Assembly: GCA_003665825.1 (NCBI GenBank)
Contig: QPFY01000016.1
Location: forward strand, 62,001 to 126,000
Origin: Microbotryum silenes-acaulis
Taxonomy: Eukaryota > Basidiomycota > Microbotryomycetes > Microbotryales > Microbotryaceae
Direction: 5' to 3'
Length of the DNA: 64,000 bases
Part shown: piece by piece, positions 22,404 to 33,197 of the stretch
Layout: every line of letters begins with the position of its first letter
Position numbering within the stretch: the stretch's first letter is position 1
Notes under the pieces: generated by a model
Databases searched by the model: none
The model's input: only the letters and a program-made list of their open reading frames with translations
What the model was told of the DNA's origin: nothing
Made by a program: the position numbers and the translations under genes

Positions 22404-23663
22404 TCAAACCTCCGTGGCGTCATCCAGACGCTTGGGACCGTCTTGCTCGACCTCCACATCACGTCGAACATGCCTCTTCATGTACTTATGCTGGTACGCC
22501 TGCTTCTTCCCACATCCGGGACCGCCCGCACCCGCACCAGCACCCACAGCTCCGCCACCCGCACCCGCACCAGAGCCTCCACCTACACCGGCCTCAGCTC
22601 CCCCACCTACTCCCGCACCCGCACCAGCTCCGCCACCCGCACCCGCACCAGAGCCTCCACCTACACCGGCCCCAGCTCCCCCACCCACTCCCGCACCCGC
22701 ACCAGCTCCGCCACCCGCACCCGCACCAGAGCCTCCACCTACACCGGCCCCAGCTCCCCCACCTACTCCCGCACCCGCACCAGCTCCGCCACCCGCACCC
22801 GCACCAGAGCCTCCACCTACACCGGCCCCAGCTCCCCCACCCACTCCCGCACCCGCAACAGAGCCTCCACCTACACCGGCCCCAGCTCCCCCACCCACTC
22901 CCCCACCAGCACCAGCACCGACACCAGCACCAGCACCAGCACCAGCACCAGCACCGACGCCTGCACCAGCGCCCACACCCGCTCCTGCACCCACACCCGC
23001 GCCTACACCTGCGCCTCCTCCAGCGCCGACGCCAACGGAAACGCCAGCGGAAATTCGGAACCAGGGTGCAAGATGGCGGTAAGGGGTCCATTGGGGTGGG
23101 GGGACCCACTTAGGACCGCATTTGAATGAGGGAGGGGGTTGCCAGCCCGTGGAGCTGTGCAGATGTTCGAACACAAGCTGTCAGGTTCAGAGCTAAAAGG
23201 TATTTTGGAATGACTGGGGTACTTACACGCCATAGTACAGCCAGCCACGCGGGAGGTAGGACGGGCACCCGTGGCCATTCACGTCATAGCGGAAGCCGTC
23301 TCTGCCCGAATCTGATCATCGAACACGAAAGAAAGAAAAAGCCGTTACACAGTTAGCAAAATTTTACCTAGGGATGTCCACCTTTCAGTCACTTGGCCAA
23401 GACTAACTATTGCACCGAAAGGTCAGGGGGCACCTCGCCTGCAGATTCAACCCCGCATTCAACACCGCTCCACCGGGTCCGAACGAACTACCACATCCTC
23501 CCAAACCACCTTGGAGGATTCCGCACGCTCCTAGACCGAGAATCTTGCCTTTGAGGAGGACTTTGGAACAACGTTTCTCGAGGTTGGTCGAGCTGAGGTC
23601 GGGGTTCGCGACGGCGAAGGTGCTGAGGAGAGCGAGAGTCGGGACGACGACGAAGAGCTTCAT
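22404..23663 (-). CDS. Secreted cysteine-containing protein with glycine-rich repeat array (paralog of the 24908-25771 gene)
   Basis: Three exons (23408-23663, 23227-23311, 22404-23154) encode 363 aa. A hydrophobic signal peptide (MKLFVVVPTLALLSTFAVA) is followed by a short pro-segment ending in a Kex2-type KR, then the mature core. The core contains KGKILGLGACGILQGGLGGC, RCPLTFRC, GHGCPSYLPRGWLYYG and GWQPPPSFKCGPKWV, with seven cysteines in all. After HLAPWF comes an array of about 170 residues made almost only of Gly, Ala and Val, then a basic tail (KKQAYQHKYMKRH). I do not recognise the family. Intron positions and phases match the paralog downstream. Possible roles are cell-wall, adhesive or effector protein. 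The Gly-array is absent from the paralog. Confidence 0.85.
22535..23035. repeat. Coding minisatellite (78-bp unit, then degenerate short repeats)
   Basis: A 78-bp unit starting at about 22612, 22690, 22768 and 22846 gives four near-identical copies with flanking partial ones. It continues to ~23035 as shorter GC-rich GCACCA/CACCCG repeats. It encodes, on the minus strand, 26-residue Gly/Ala/Val repeats of the secreted protein. Confidence 0.92.
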
Positions 23664-24907
23664 CTTGGATGAAGGGTGGTGGGGTTTGAAAGTTTGGTGA
23701 GTCGACTGTGAAGTTGGATGCAACTTGAATCAGATGTCTTCTTGGATCATGCAAGAAAAGAGAGCGATTGAGGACACCCTGTTCACGTACCGAGAAGATT
23801 GAACAGCGGGATGGTTCAATGCAAAAGTGTTTGTGAGTGGAGTCAGATGGAAGATGAAGAGGATGAGAGAAAGAGAAGAAAGAGGGATTCAAACCTGGTG
23901 AATGATTTTATTCAGTCCCCACTCCCCACAAGATAGTCGCTACACAGCCCCATCCGCTCGCAGCAGAACATTGGCGGGAGAACGCCGGCTGAGCTTTTTA
24001 TGTCGAAGGGGAACGGGAGTTGGTTGGTCCCCGGAGCGGTTCCCCTTCCGGCAATCGAATTAGAGCCCGGGCGGGTTGATTTCAGGATTCAAGTTTTTCA
24101 AGTCAGTCTCTCGAACCACACCAGTTCACCAGACGTCTTGCTGCACGGAGTACGGCACCCGACGGACCTGAGCGCGGACGTGGCTCAGCACCTCAACGTC
24201 CGCGCGCTCGGGACCTTTTTCTGGCGCAGCGCTGCCCGCGAGCGTCTGGCTTGCAAGCCTCGGGAACGACGAACGGCGGGCGGGAAGCCAAGCCCGCTTA
24301 GGTAATGCAAGCTACTAGCGGCTTCAGCACTTGCTATTTTTGAACTCTAAGTATCGTCTATCTTGGGAACTGCTGCCAAGAGTGTGGGGGCGGTGCGGAG
24401 TCAAGTCGACGCACTGAGAGACAGCCGACGACGTCCGTGGAGATAAAACTTTCTGTGTGCGCTCGTTCAAAGACCTAATACTATCTACTTCATCGGATGG
24501 TAGAATTCCAGTTTCAGGTTTGAACCCGTCAAATCTTGAAGAAAGTGGATAGGAAAATAACACAGAGTCGGATTCGGACGATCCCTGCGGGCACCGTCCG
24601 TACTTCGTGATGATGACTCGACGTTGTCGCAAGGCGCAACTAGAACGTTAAACGGAGGCTTTGAAGGTCCTTGTGTAACATTCAGTATCAAAAAATTGAT
24701 ATGGCTCGACGCGCATATTGCAAGATCATGCTCAAAGGCTAGGGGGTAGGCCGAGCGAATAGTCAATGCTGAGCATTGAAGAATCGAGTGAAGACGACAC
24801 TGCTCAGAGGATTGTCCTCGGGGAGGTTGCTCAACGATAGGTCGGGTATAAAGATGTGAGATAAGAAAGAAGGACGAGATCAGAAAAAGAAACAAGATCA
24901 CTCCAGC
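23664..24907. other. Intergenic region between the two secreted paralogs
   Basis: Should contain the promoter and possibly a 5' UTR intron of the downstream copy (an acceptor-like CTTCACAG lies about 45 bp upstream of its ATG). I see no other supported feature. Confidence 0.5.
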
Positions 24908-25771
24908 CTACTGGTTGAAGTCGGCCTCAGCATCGGCCTCAGCATCTGCCATATCCTTGGCGTCCTGCTCAGCCTCGGAAAGACGTTGAGGGCCGGGAGA
25001 GGCGACCTTGCCCTGCACGGCCCTCGCAATGACCGCCGACTCGGGACCATCATCGATCGATCGAACATAGTACTTGGACGCGTGCTTGAGATAGTGAAGG
25101 TACTTCTTGTACGCCTTGTACTGGTACTTGTAGTAGTACTTGGAAGGTCCGACGACGAGGGGTTGCGCGCTCCACCAGGGGGCAAGGTGGGCGTAAGGGG
25201 TCCACTGTGAAGGGGCGACCCAATTCGGTCCGCACGTGTACGAGACGGGAGGTTGCCAGCCGGTTTGACTGCAACGAGTAGGTCCTGAATCAGCACAACA
25301 ATCTTGAATAGATGTCATATAAAACTCACACTCCGTAGTACATCCAGCCCTGGGGCAAGTAGGAGGGGCAGCCCTGGCCGTTGACGTCATAGGAGTACCC
25401 ATCGGTTCCCGAGCCTGATTACGGAGTCACAAGACATTCGTATCACCAATTCAGCAAAGTAATATGAATGATTCCAAATTATGAGAAACGCTCAAATGAG
25501 ACTGACCGTCACACTGGAAGCTCAAAGGGCAACGCACTTGCAGATTGAGGCCCGAGTTCAGGATGGCTCCGTTATGACCGAACGAGCCGGCACAACCCCC
25601 AATACCGCCTTGCAAGATACCGCAAGCTCCGAGACCGAGGATTTTACCCCTCAGAAGGGAAAGGCCGCATCGCTTGTCCAGGACGGAGCGAGGCTCGAGG
25701 TTCGAGTCGGGAGTTGCGGAAGCGAGGGCGCCAAGGGCGACGAGCGATTGGACGAAGACGAAGACCTTCAT
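24908..25771 (-). CDS. Secreted cysteine-containing protein with Tyr/Lys-rich tail (paralog of the 22404-23663 gene)
   Basis: Three exons (25507-25771, 25330-25414, 24908-25268) encode 236 aa. A signal peptide (MKVFVFVQSLVALGALASA) precedes a pro-segment ending in KR, then the core: RGKILGLGACGILQGGIGGC, RCPLSFQC, GQGCPSYLPQGWMYYG and GWQPPVSYTCGPNWV. The seven cysteines and both intron phases match the neighbouring copy. After HLAPWW the protein continues directly into a Tyr/Lys-rich segment (YYYKYQYKAYKKYLHYLKH) and an acidic Ala/Asp/Glu tail, with no glycine array. The family is unknown to me. Secretion and Kex2 processing are inferred from sequence. The Tyr-rich part could support cross-linking or wall attachment, which is speculation. 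Confidence 0.86.
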
Positions 25772-27659
25772 TGTTGAATGTAAACGAGTGCGAGAGCAAG
25801 AAGAGGAAGAAAAGAATGTGCCCTAAAAATGAGATAGTTCCATCGGGCGTCAGCGCATGCGGAAACTGAGTTCTCAAACACAGTATGAGGTGGAAAACGT
25901 ACGGTAGATGGAGAAGGATATGTAAGTAGGATGGTGAGGAGGTAGGTTGTGAGTGTGGTGGAAAGAAAGACAAGAGACGAAGTTGTGACCAACTTGGCTT
26001 TGTGAAGTCCACGGAGTGTGAGTCCGCCCGCGGCTCGACAACGATATCCGATCCAAGAGGTGTCTGCGCTCGCGCAGTGCGAGACGAACCTGTCCGCCAG
26101 TCCGCCAAGCTTCTCTGCTCTGACCGCGGGCGGACGGGTCCCGCTGTGGCGCCTGCGCGCATACGCCATTTCTTGAATCGAATGTCCTTAGATTCGTCCT
26201 CGAATCGTGGAATGTCCTTCGATTCGTCCGTTGGGGAGTGGCAGTGCCTCACGGGTCACTGGCTGTATATGCATATCCGCCGCAGCCGAGTGGATTCCCG
26301 CGACGAATTCCTCTTCATCGCATCGACGCAGACAGTTTCGTTCGTCTGGCCACGTTCCGAGCATACTCTTATACCACGGGTGGCTCTCCTCTCGAGACAT
26401 AGTCACTGTCATTACCGGGGAGAATTGGCCTTTAAATCGCGCTCCTCTCTTCTCTCGCGGTGTGGGGAGACCATCACAGGTTTAGAGCCCCTAAGTCCAC
26501 ATGAGGGGGGCGGCGTTTGCGAGGCGCGACGCGCCCCGCGCGCGAACGTCGGACGCACCACTTCAGCTTGGCAATGCGAACAAAAGCACCGCCATCATTG
26601 CTGATAATGTTCTGACCAATCAAAGACCGAGACTTCGTTTTTTTGACGAGCAACTACCGAAGCTAATCACGTTGAGGATTCACGTTTCGCTTCGAGTGTC
26701 GCACCGCATGGCCAGAAACGGGTGCCAAATGCCTCAGACCCGCTCAGACCTGTTTCAGACCGATCTCGGACCGAATCAGAGCGGTTCGGAGGGAATTCAG
26801 ACCATTCGGGTAGATCTCAGCGGCACTCAGCCTGTTGGAGCAGATTTTCGACAGAGTTCTGTGTGAAATATTAACGGGGGCATCTGATGTAATGCTGTAT
26901 GTCCTACGAGATGCTGGTTCAGGCGGTGTCAGCATCAGTATGAGCTCTTCTCCGATCCAACAAACTGAGGGCGTCTTGAATTGTTCCGGCTATTCAGTAG
27001 AGTAACGCGCCTGAACTTTGGAGCGAGAGGAGCATCATGATTTCCACTTAGGAATTTAGCCTAAGTAAAGTCAACATTAGCTAATCGTAGGCGATGCAGC
27101 TTCGTTGAAGTCGCTACAGTGCTAGACCCGATGAGCCTTTCGAGTTGCTCATGCAAAGCTTGGTGAGGTCTGTGGACCCTCTAGAGGCCCAGCGTCGATC
27201 ATCTTAGGGCGGCCATCGAGATATCGGGAACCGAGCTCGGACGCGACCCCGAGACTCCGACAAGCGCGATCTCGGACGCGACCCCGAGCGTGCGACAAGC
27301 TGTCAAGAGTTTACGAAGTTTCATAGCCTTTCCAGCGCCATGGCATTGGCGTGACGTCTTGAAACGACAAACGGATCAACGACCGTGAACCTTCAAATAC
27401 TGCTCGAAAAAAAAAAGTAAAAAAAAAAGTGACTCCTGTTGTATCTGGTGACCAGTCGAAATCGCCGTTCCTCGGTTCCCAGCTCGGCTACCAGGATTGC
27501 CATGAAGCCAAGCTTCTTCGACCTTCCGACGGCGAGTTGCACGCCGACGATTAACGCTTGTCTCGCATCGCATCGTGCTCTTTCCTTCCCCTTCCCCCTT
27601 CCACGTTACTTCCTCCCTTTTTCCACTCCACTCCCCCACCGCCCTTACATCTCGACACA
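25772..27659. other. Long intergenic region
   Basis: About 1.9 kb between the divergently oriented secreted gene and the first RTA1 gene. Several medium ORFs exist but none has recognisable domains. It holds an imperfect 30-bp tandem repeat near 27236-27300 and A-runs near 27409-27429. Confidence 0.5.
27236..27300. repeat. Imperfect 30-bp direct repeat, period 35 bp
   Basis: 27236-27265 and 27271-27300 both begin CTCGGACGCGACCCCGAG and end CGACAAGC, with about three differences between them. Confidence 0.85.
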
Positions 27660-29491
27660 ATGGCTGGTGGCGATGACTGGGTGTCAGTGACGACTTCCGT
27701 CGGGTCATCGTGGCGCGGTGGCGCGATAATTAGTGTGTGAACATACTGACCCCCGCCTCCTTGTCCCGTCGTCACAGTTACTACGCTTACAAGCCGTCCT
27801 ATGCACTCGGTGAGTATATAAAAGGTCTGTCTTTTCGACCTTAGTGCGCTCACTGACTCCTTTACCTCCGCGTCGGACCCTCGGGCCGCCCCAGCGATCG
27901 CGGCTTCGGCTGTGTTTGGCGTCGTCTTCCTCGCGCACTTGTTTCTGATGATCAGACACAAGGCGTGGTATGTAAGTCACGATGCTCTTTTCTCGTGATC
28001 ATTATCTTGCATCGCCTGCACCGCACTCTGACGGCCGCGGAGGCGCGTCGCAATCATGACATCGATGGCCGATGGGCTCCTTCAAGTTGCTGCGCTGCTC
28101 CGTCTATAGCCTCGCACGTCGTTCGACCCGACCGGCCATATGAGCGCGCGCCGGTGGGGTGGGAAACCCAACTCCCGCGCGCGTGGGGGGGGGGGGGGAC
28201 GTCGGAACCGAGCGCTCTTCCGGTCGCACCTTCTGACCGTACACGCTCCATAACATCGGACTGCCCCGGCCGAGCGAAAGGCTTCGCTTTTCACGAAACT
28301 GATCCGTTTCTTCGATCATGGTGTACAGATGTGGCCATTCACCGTTGGTGTCGCAGTGAGTACCTCTCCACCCACTTCGGATATCCGCTGAGCTTGGCCT
28401 AGTCCGCTGACCTTGCTCCTTCCGCACCGCACAGGGAGAATGCATCGGATACGCCCTTCGACGAATTTCGGCGGAACACCCGCGAGGACGTAGTCAAGGA
28501 CTGATCTGGTACATCACCCAAGAGGTGAGCACCCTTTAACTTCGTCTTTATGGATGGCAACGGCGGCAGTCCTGGAGCAAGGAACTGATCTTCATTCTGG
28601 CGACTCGACCCCTCTATAGCTCTTCATCATTCTCGCACCTGCTTGCATGGCCGCATCGCACTACATGTGTTTCGGACGGCTGATCTCCTACGTTGGAGAA
28701 AAATATTCGCCCGTGCGAGCGCGACGCGTGACGGCAATCTTTGTCTTCTTCGACGTGACCTCGTTCTGCATTCAAGGTGCCGGTGGATCGCTCTACTCGA
28801 GTTCAAACCGAAGTATCTTCCCTACCGCCAAGGCCATTGTGAGTTGCCGAGCGGAGCTCGCTTTGTTTCGTCCGAACTGACGTCGTCGAGTTTTTGTCGC
28901 GCTCCCCAGCTCACCGTTGGTTTCTTGATCCAAATCATCTCCTTCGGCATCTTTGCCATTTTTGCTATAATTTGGGCGTTCTCCACCTCACTCGCAAGAA
29001 GCGAAAGCATGTTGCTGATGTTTCTTTTGTTCCTGGGCTTCGCACAGATCAAGTCCGTGCTCGACGTGCCGGTGAACTCGAGGGGAAATGGACCGTGTGC
29101 TTGTACACCCTCTACGCGGGCGAGTCTCTCTTTCAAGTCCTGTTCAAACTTTCAATGCGTAGCTCACACATTGCCCAATTGCTCCTCGCGCTTCACAGGC
29201 ACGGCTCTGATCTTGATCCGAGGCATTTACCGTACGATCTCGTTCGCCACCGGCACGGGCAACAGCAATGGCTACCTCCTCTCGCGCGAGGCATGGTACT
29301 ACGGACTCGAGACGATCCCCATTCTCTTGTGCACCTTGTTGTTCCTCGCCTCTTACCCGGCGTGGTACATCCCTTCGGACCGCTCGTTGAGGCTTCACCC
29401 CGAGGAGGTGAGCAGTGAGACGGGCACGGACGAGGAGAAGAGCGCGGGCGAGGACACGCGCCGAAGGAGGTGGTACGGCCTCAAGAGGTGA
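27660..29491 (+). CDS. RTA1-like seven-helix membrane protein, copy 1
   Basis: Nine exons (27660-27682, 27778-27809, 27895-27971, 28329-28355, 28435-28524, 28620-28838, 28910-28973, 29048-29119, 29199-29491) give 298 aa. The RTA1 pattern is clear: YYAYKPSYALAIAASAVFG, HKAWYMWPFTVGV, GECIGYALRRIS, the signature IILAPACMAASHYMCFGRLI, and AGTALILIRGIYRTISF. Seven hydrophobic segments and a charged C-tail are present. The family includes lipid-translocating exporters and stress or drug resistance proteins of fungi; the substrate is unknown. Exon phases equal those of copy 2. The intron after 28973 would need a GG donor (copy 2 has GTAAGT there), and the next intron uses a GC donor (GCGAGT). The gene may therefore be damaged or inefficiently spliced. 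Confidence 0.85.
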
Positions 29492-29878
29492 TTACGAGAC
29501 GCACACAAAACATGCCAGTGTCCTTGTATCTCTTTTCCTTGCCGATTATTTATGATAGAAGCTCTGTCTGGGTGTGTTCGCGCTGGGCGAGGAGGGAAAC
29601 TTCCCGAGATGGAGGCTGTGGATTTGGTTTGGCTTGATTATTCATCGGCGACTGCTATGCTCGCTGTGTAAGCCCCATTTGGAATAGAATATGCTTATTG
29701 CTTCGACGTGCGGTCTTGTGCGTGATGTACGGTTCGGAAGCAGGGCTCCCACTTTTTGTCCGGCTCGATCAGGCTCGATCAGGCTCGATCGAGGCCCCAA
29801 GCGAGGCGGTGCGCCACATCTCTTGCATCCGACGGTCCACGCCTCCCTCCTCGCGACGACTCACCGCCACCCTCGACC
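29492..29878. other. Spacer with (GGCTCGATCA)3
   Basis: 3' UTR of RTA1 copy 1 and upstream region of the F-box-like gene. It includes three tandem GGCTCGATCA-type decamers at about 29761-29790. Confidence 0.6.
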
Positions 29879-30610
29879 ATGCGGGATGCACCACCAGCAT
29901 ATACACCAGCTCCAACACCTCGCGATACCCCGATCAATCGTACCAAGCCAAGCCTGTTGAGCCTGCCCGAACCGATTCTGTTACTCATCATCTCGCACTG
30001 CCCTGTCTCAACGATCGCCTTCAGCCTCCGCGCGACATGCCACAAACTATCCACCTACGCTCTCTCGGTCCTCCGATCCGTCTACCTCCCACTCTACGCG
30101 TCTCTAGTCCAAGCGCCCAACACCTCGTCGCCGCTGTCGCCGCCGTCGTCTCGCGAATGCAAGGTGTTGGACCTGTTCATCCTCGGTCGAAGTTGGGTCG
30201 CGAACGAGCAAAGTGCGAGCGAATTGCTCCTCTCATCAAGGACCGAATGGTCACCTGATGAATCACAAGCCGGTCTAGAGCGAGACATTTTCAATTTCCT
30301 ACAACCTAAAGCCAGGACCGAGGACCTCGTCATTGATCTTCTCTCCACCAAGTGCGAGACCGACCTCGATCCAAATCTCACAAAAGATCTCAAACTCGTC
30401 CTCACGCGATCGCAAGTGACCCTGACACTAACTTGGCGATCCTCGAATCTCGAGACCAAGCGCAAACCCGTCGATAAGGCGATATTTCAGGTCCCCACGA
30501 AGCAAGGAGAATTGTTGGAACGGCTCGCGAGAAGGATCGCGAGTGAGTTCACGTCGGGTAGGGTGAGGGTACGTAAGGATTGCACGATGGGTTGGTACGA
30601 TTGGGCGTAG
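29879..30610 (+). CDS. Small F-box-like protein
   Basis: A single exon encodes 243 aa. After a Pro/Thr-rich N-terminus, residues ~24-65 read LLSLPEPILLLIISHCPVST followed by SLRATCHKLSTYAL, which fits an F-box (leucine/proline start, then a conserved Cys/His-Lys helix). The rest has no recognisable substrate-binding repeats and ends in GWYDWA. Inferred role: substrate adaptor of an SCF ubiquitin ligase, not proven. The start is the ATG after the repeat tract; upstream in-frame codons lack an ATG. It sits between the two RTA1 copies, so it may have been trapped by their duplication. Confidence 0.65.
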   Translation: MRDAPPAYTPAPTPRDTPINRTKPSLLSLPEPILLLIISHCPVSTIAFSLRATCHKLSTYALSVLRSVYLPLYASLVQAPNTSSPLSPPSSRECKVLDLFILGRSWVANEQSASELLLSSRTEWSPDESQAGLERDIFNFLQPKARTEDLVIDLLSTKCETDLDPNLTKDLKLVLTRSQVTLTLTWRSSNLETKRKPVDKAIFQVPTKQGELLERLARRIASEFTSGRVRVRKDCTMGWYDWA

Positions 30611-31620
30611 CTATCGAATAGCTCGGACGAAGATCGCCATAATGTTGTAACCCTATCCGGGTTTTCACAATCGACATTCGAAGACCTCGATGCGGCAAAG
30701 CCGTAGCTCGGCACTTTGTCCGCGATGACGGAGTTGAAAAAGTCGGAGCACCGTGTGAGAGGCATAGTGTGAGGGGCAAGGCACACTCTTGCGACGTCGA
30801 TCGTTATCGCAAGCAAAGTTCGTAATCGATGATGTCATCCTGCATAAGGGTGCATGCATCGCCTTAACCAGCACTCGAAGGCTGTGTCCGCCGCTTCAAC
30901 TTGGAGCCTTGAACAACACGGTCGGAGGTATTTGACTGGCGGCGACGACGGTCGCGCATTCTCGTCGCGAATTCCTCTCGGCCTGAACGACGGCCACCTC
31001 TCGCGCATGCCAAGCACTTTCTGCAGCTGGTCAACGACCGAGATTTTGCGGTATTGTCTAGGTGATGGGGTGATAGATGCCTAGGTGAGGAGAGGAAGAG
31101 TGCAAACCGTGAGGCAGTTGTAACTTTTGACTGATCTTGGGCTGAAATTTTGCCAATCTCCAGTGCAGATACTCGTTTTCGTAAGGGTGCCGCGAATTTT
31201 GGTCACGTGCGTGGCAGGCCTGGTCCTCTTCGGGCAAACGGGTCCCCTGAAGAGTAGACGTCTCCACCGGCTTCCGGGGACGACTTCGGAGCACCGCCAA
31301 CGAATGCCTACTAAACCATCTACTCTTCTAAAACAGATGCCATCGATCTCCCGGCTTGTGTCGCAGGCGATGTCAAATTTGTTCGCAAATGAATCGAGGT
31401 CTTGGGCCCGCGCTGGCTCGCTCGCTGCTCGGGCATTTGCTCGCTCTTGCGGGCGCGCAATCGTCGACGCGGGTGGATAAGTCGCTCGCCACGGACAGTT
31501 TTTCGGCGATGGACTCTCGAAACTCGACAAGCAACACCTCGAAGTGGCGAAAAAGGAGACGGCTTTCTCTCCTTCACATTTTCCTTTGTCTCCCTCTTCC
31601 TTGATATCGACTTTGCCACC
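30611..31620. other. Intergenic region upstream of RTA1 copy 2
   Basis: About 1 kb with only short ORFs that lack domains. Presumed promoter of copy 2 near its 3' end, where the ATG has the good context GCCACCATG. Confidence 0.5.
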
Positions 31621-33197
31621 ATGTCCGCTGACGACAACAAGACCAAGTAGGTGCTTCTGGATCCTGAGGCCCGGTCGAGCTTTCCCAACTTGTCGGACTT
31701 AGCTCCCGACGCTCAAGACTGACACCGATGGTGCCTACCTTTCCACACAGGCTCTACCACTATGATCCCTCTTTCGGTTTGGGTGCGTGTTTGCGTCACC
31801 TATCTGTGTTGTTAGAATTTACATTGTAAAGCTGACTCTCCGACGTTGGCTCCACTTCCCACAGCCATCGCGGCGACCGCGATCTTCGGCGCTGTTTTCG
31901 TCGCACACGTGTTTTTGATGATGCGCCACAAGGCGTGGTATGTAAGTCCAAGAGCGCTTTTTTGTCGCTCAATAGACAAGAGGTCCCCTCAGATTGTTCC
32001 GCCTCAAACTTGTGCTGACTGTTTCTCCTCCCCTCGATCTCTTCAGATGGCCCCCTTCGTCGTCGGTGTCTTTGTAAATTACATCGGGTGGTCGCTCGGT
32101 TCATCCTTCAGCGAGCTGACCCGTAAGCTGATCTTCAACCCTAGGGTGAATGTGCTGGCTATGTCATCCGTCGCATATCGGCTGCGAAACCCCACAATAC
32201 CATGCTGTATATCATCCAAGAGGTGAGCTCTTTACTTCCGTCCCTAGGTCGCCTATGTCTAAAACAGCAAATCTGATCAAGTTCCACTTTACAGATGTTC
32301 ATCATCCTTGCCCCCGCCTGCATGGCCGCAAGTCACTACATGTGCTTCGGTCGCCTCATTACCTACGTCGGCGAAAAGTACTCCCCTGTCCGTGCGCGTC
32401 GCGTGACCGCCATTTTCGTCTCCTTCGACGTCGCCTCGTTCTTGATTCAAGGTGGCGGAGGTGCTTTGTACTCGGGCAACAACGCCAAGAACTTCCGCCT
32501 CGCGAAAGCCGTCGTGAGTGTTCTGTCAGACCTCCCCACATTTCGAGGTCACGACACTGACTTCCCTCCCTTCACCCTGGCGCAGCTCACCATCGGTTTC
32601 TTAATCCAAATCATCTCCTTCGGCATTTTCGCGATTTTCGCGATCATCTGTAAGTTTTCATGCAAGCCTGCGATCAATTGGAGGATCATTGGACATAATT
32701 ACTGAAGGTAGCCAACTGTATTCTGCTCACTCTCCCAGATCAAACCCGAGCTCGCCGTGCTGGTGAGCCCGCGGGCATGTGGACGAGGTGCCTTTACACT
32801 TTGTACATTGGTCAGTTCAATACTTCACTTGGCTCAAATTCCACTCCCGAGTGTTGCTCTAACTTGACAGACCTTGTACCATCTAGGTACTGTCCTCATC
32901 TTGATCCGAGGCATCTACCGAACCGTCTCTTTCGCCAGCGGGGACGTCACAACGGGAGGCTACCTCCTCTCCCACGAAGGATGGTACTATGGACTCGAAA
33001 CGCTCCCCATTCTCCTCTGCACCATCTTCTTCCTCATCTCGTATCCTGGCAAAATGATCCCTTCCGATCGCTCGGTGAGGTTGCACCCTGAGCAAGCGAA
33101 CGACGTTCATCTCGGTACATACGCTTCGGCGGCGTCCGCTGGATCGGACGAGGAGAAAGGTGGCATGTTCAGCGGGAGGTTTAAAAGGAACTATTAG
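31621..33197 (+). CDS. RTA1-like seven-helix membrane protein, copy 2
   Basis: Nine exons (31621-31646, 31751-31782, 31865-31941, 32047-32073, 32145-32222, 32295-32513, 32586-32649, 32739-32810, 32887-33197) give 301 aa. The same family signature as copy 1 is present (IILAPACMAASHYMCFGRLI), with GECAGYVIRRIS, YVGEKYSPVRARRVTAIFV and TVLILIRGIYRTVSFASG. Seven hydrophobic segments and a hydrophilic C-tail are seen. Five internal exons have exactly the lengths of copy 1 (32, 77, 27, 219, 64 and 72 nt in order, with one differing between them), and phases agree throughout. All donors here are GT, so this copy looks intact. Role: fungal membrane protein linked in other species to lipid export and stress tolerance; the substrate is unknown. 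Confidence 0.92.

Noticed and set aside
22535..22870. CRISPR-like regularly spaced repeats
   Set aside because: The units are contiguous 78-bp coding repeats without unique spacers, in a eukaryotic gene.
22308..23129. Plus-strand Pro/Ala and Thr/Arg repeat ORFs
   Set aside because: They are antisense shadows of the Gly/Ala/Val array. The minus strand has the paralog-matching exons, signal peptide and splice sites.
24000..24305. Plus-strand ORF of 101 codons between the secreted paralogs
   Set aside because: No similarity to either paralog and no recognisable motif.
26002..26604. Plus-strand ORF of 200 codons
   Set aside because: Unusual composition, no conserved motifs, and it lies in the likely promoter of the secreted gene.
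28643..29491. A continuous 282-codon plus-strand frame
   Set aside because: It starts in the wrong frame of an RTA1 exon and reads through introns. Comparison with copy 2 defines the real exons.
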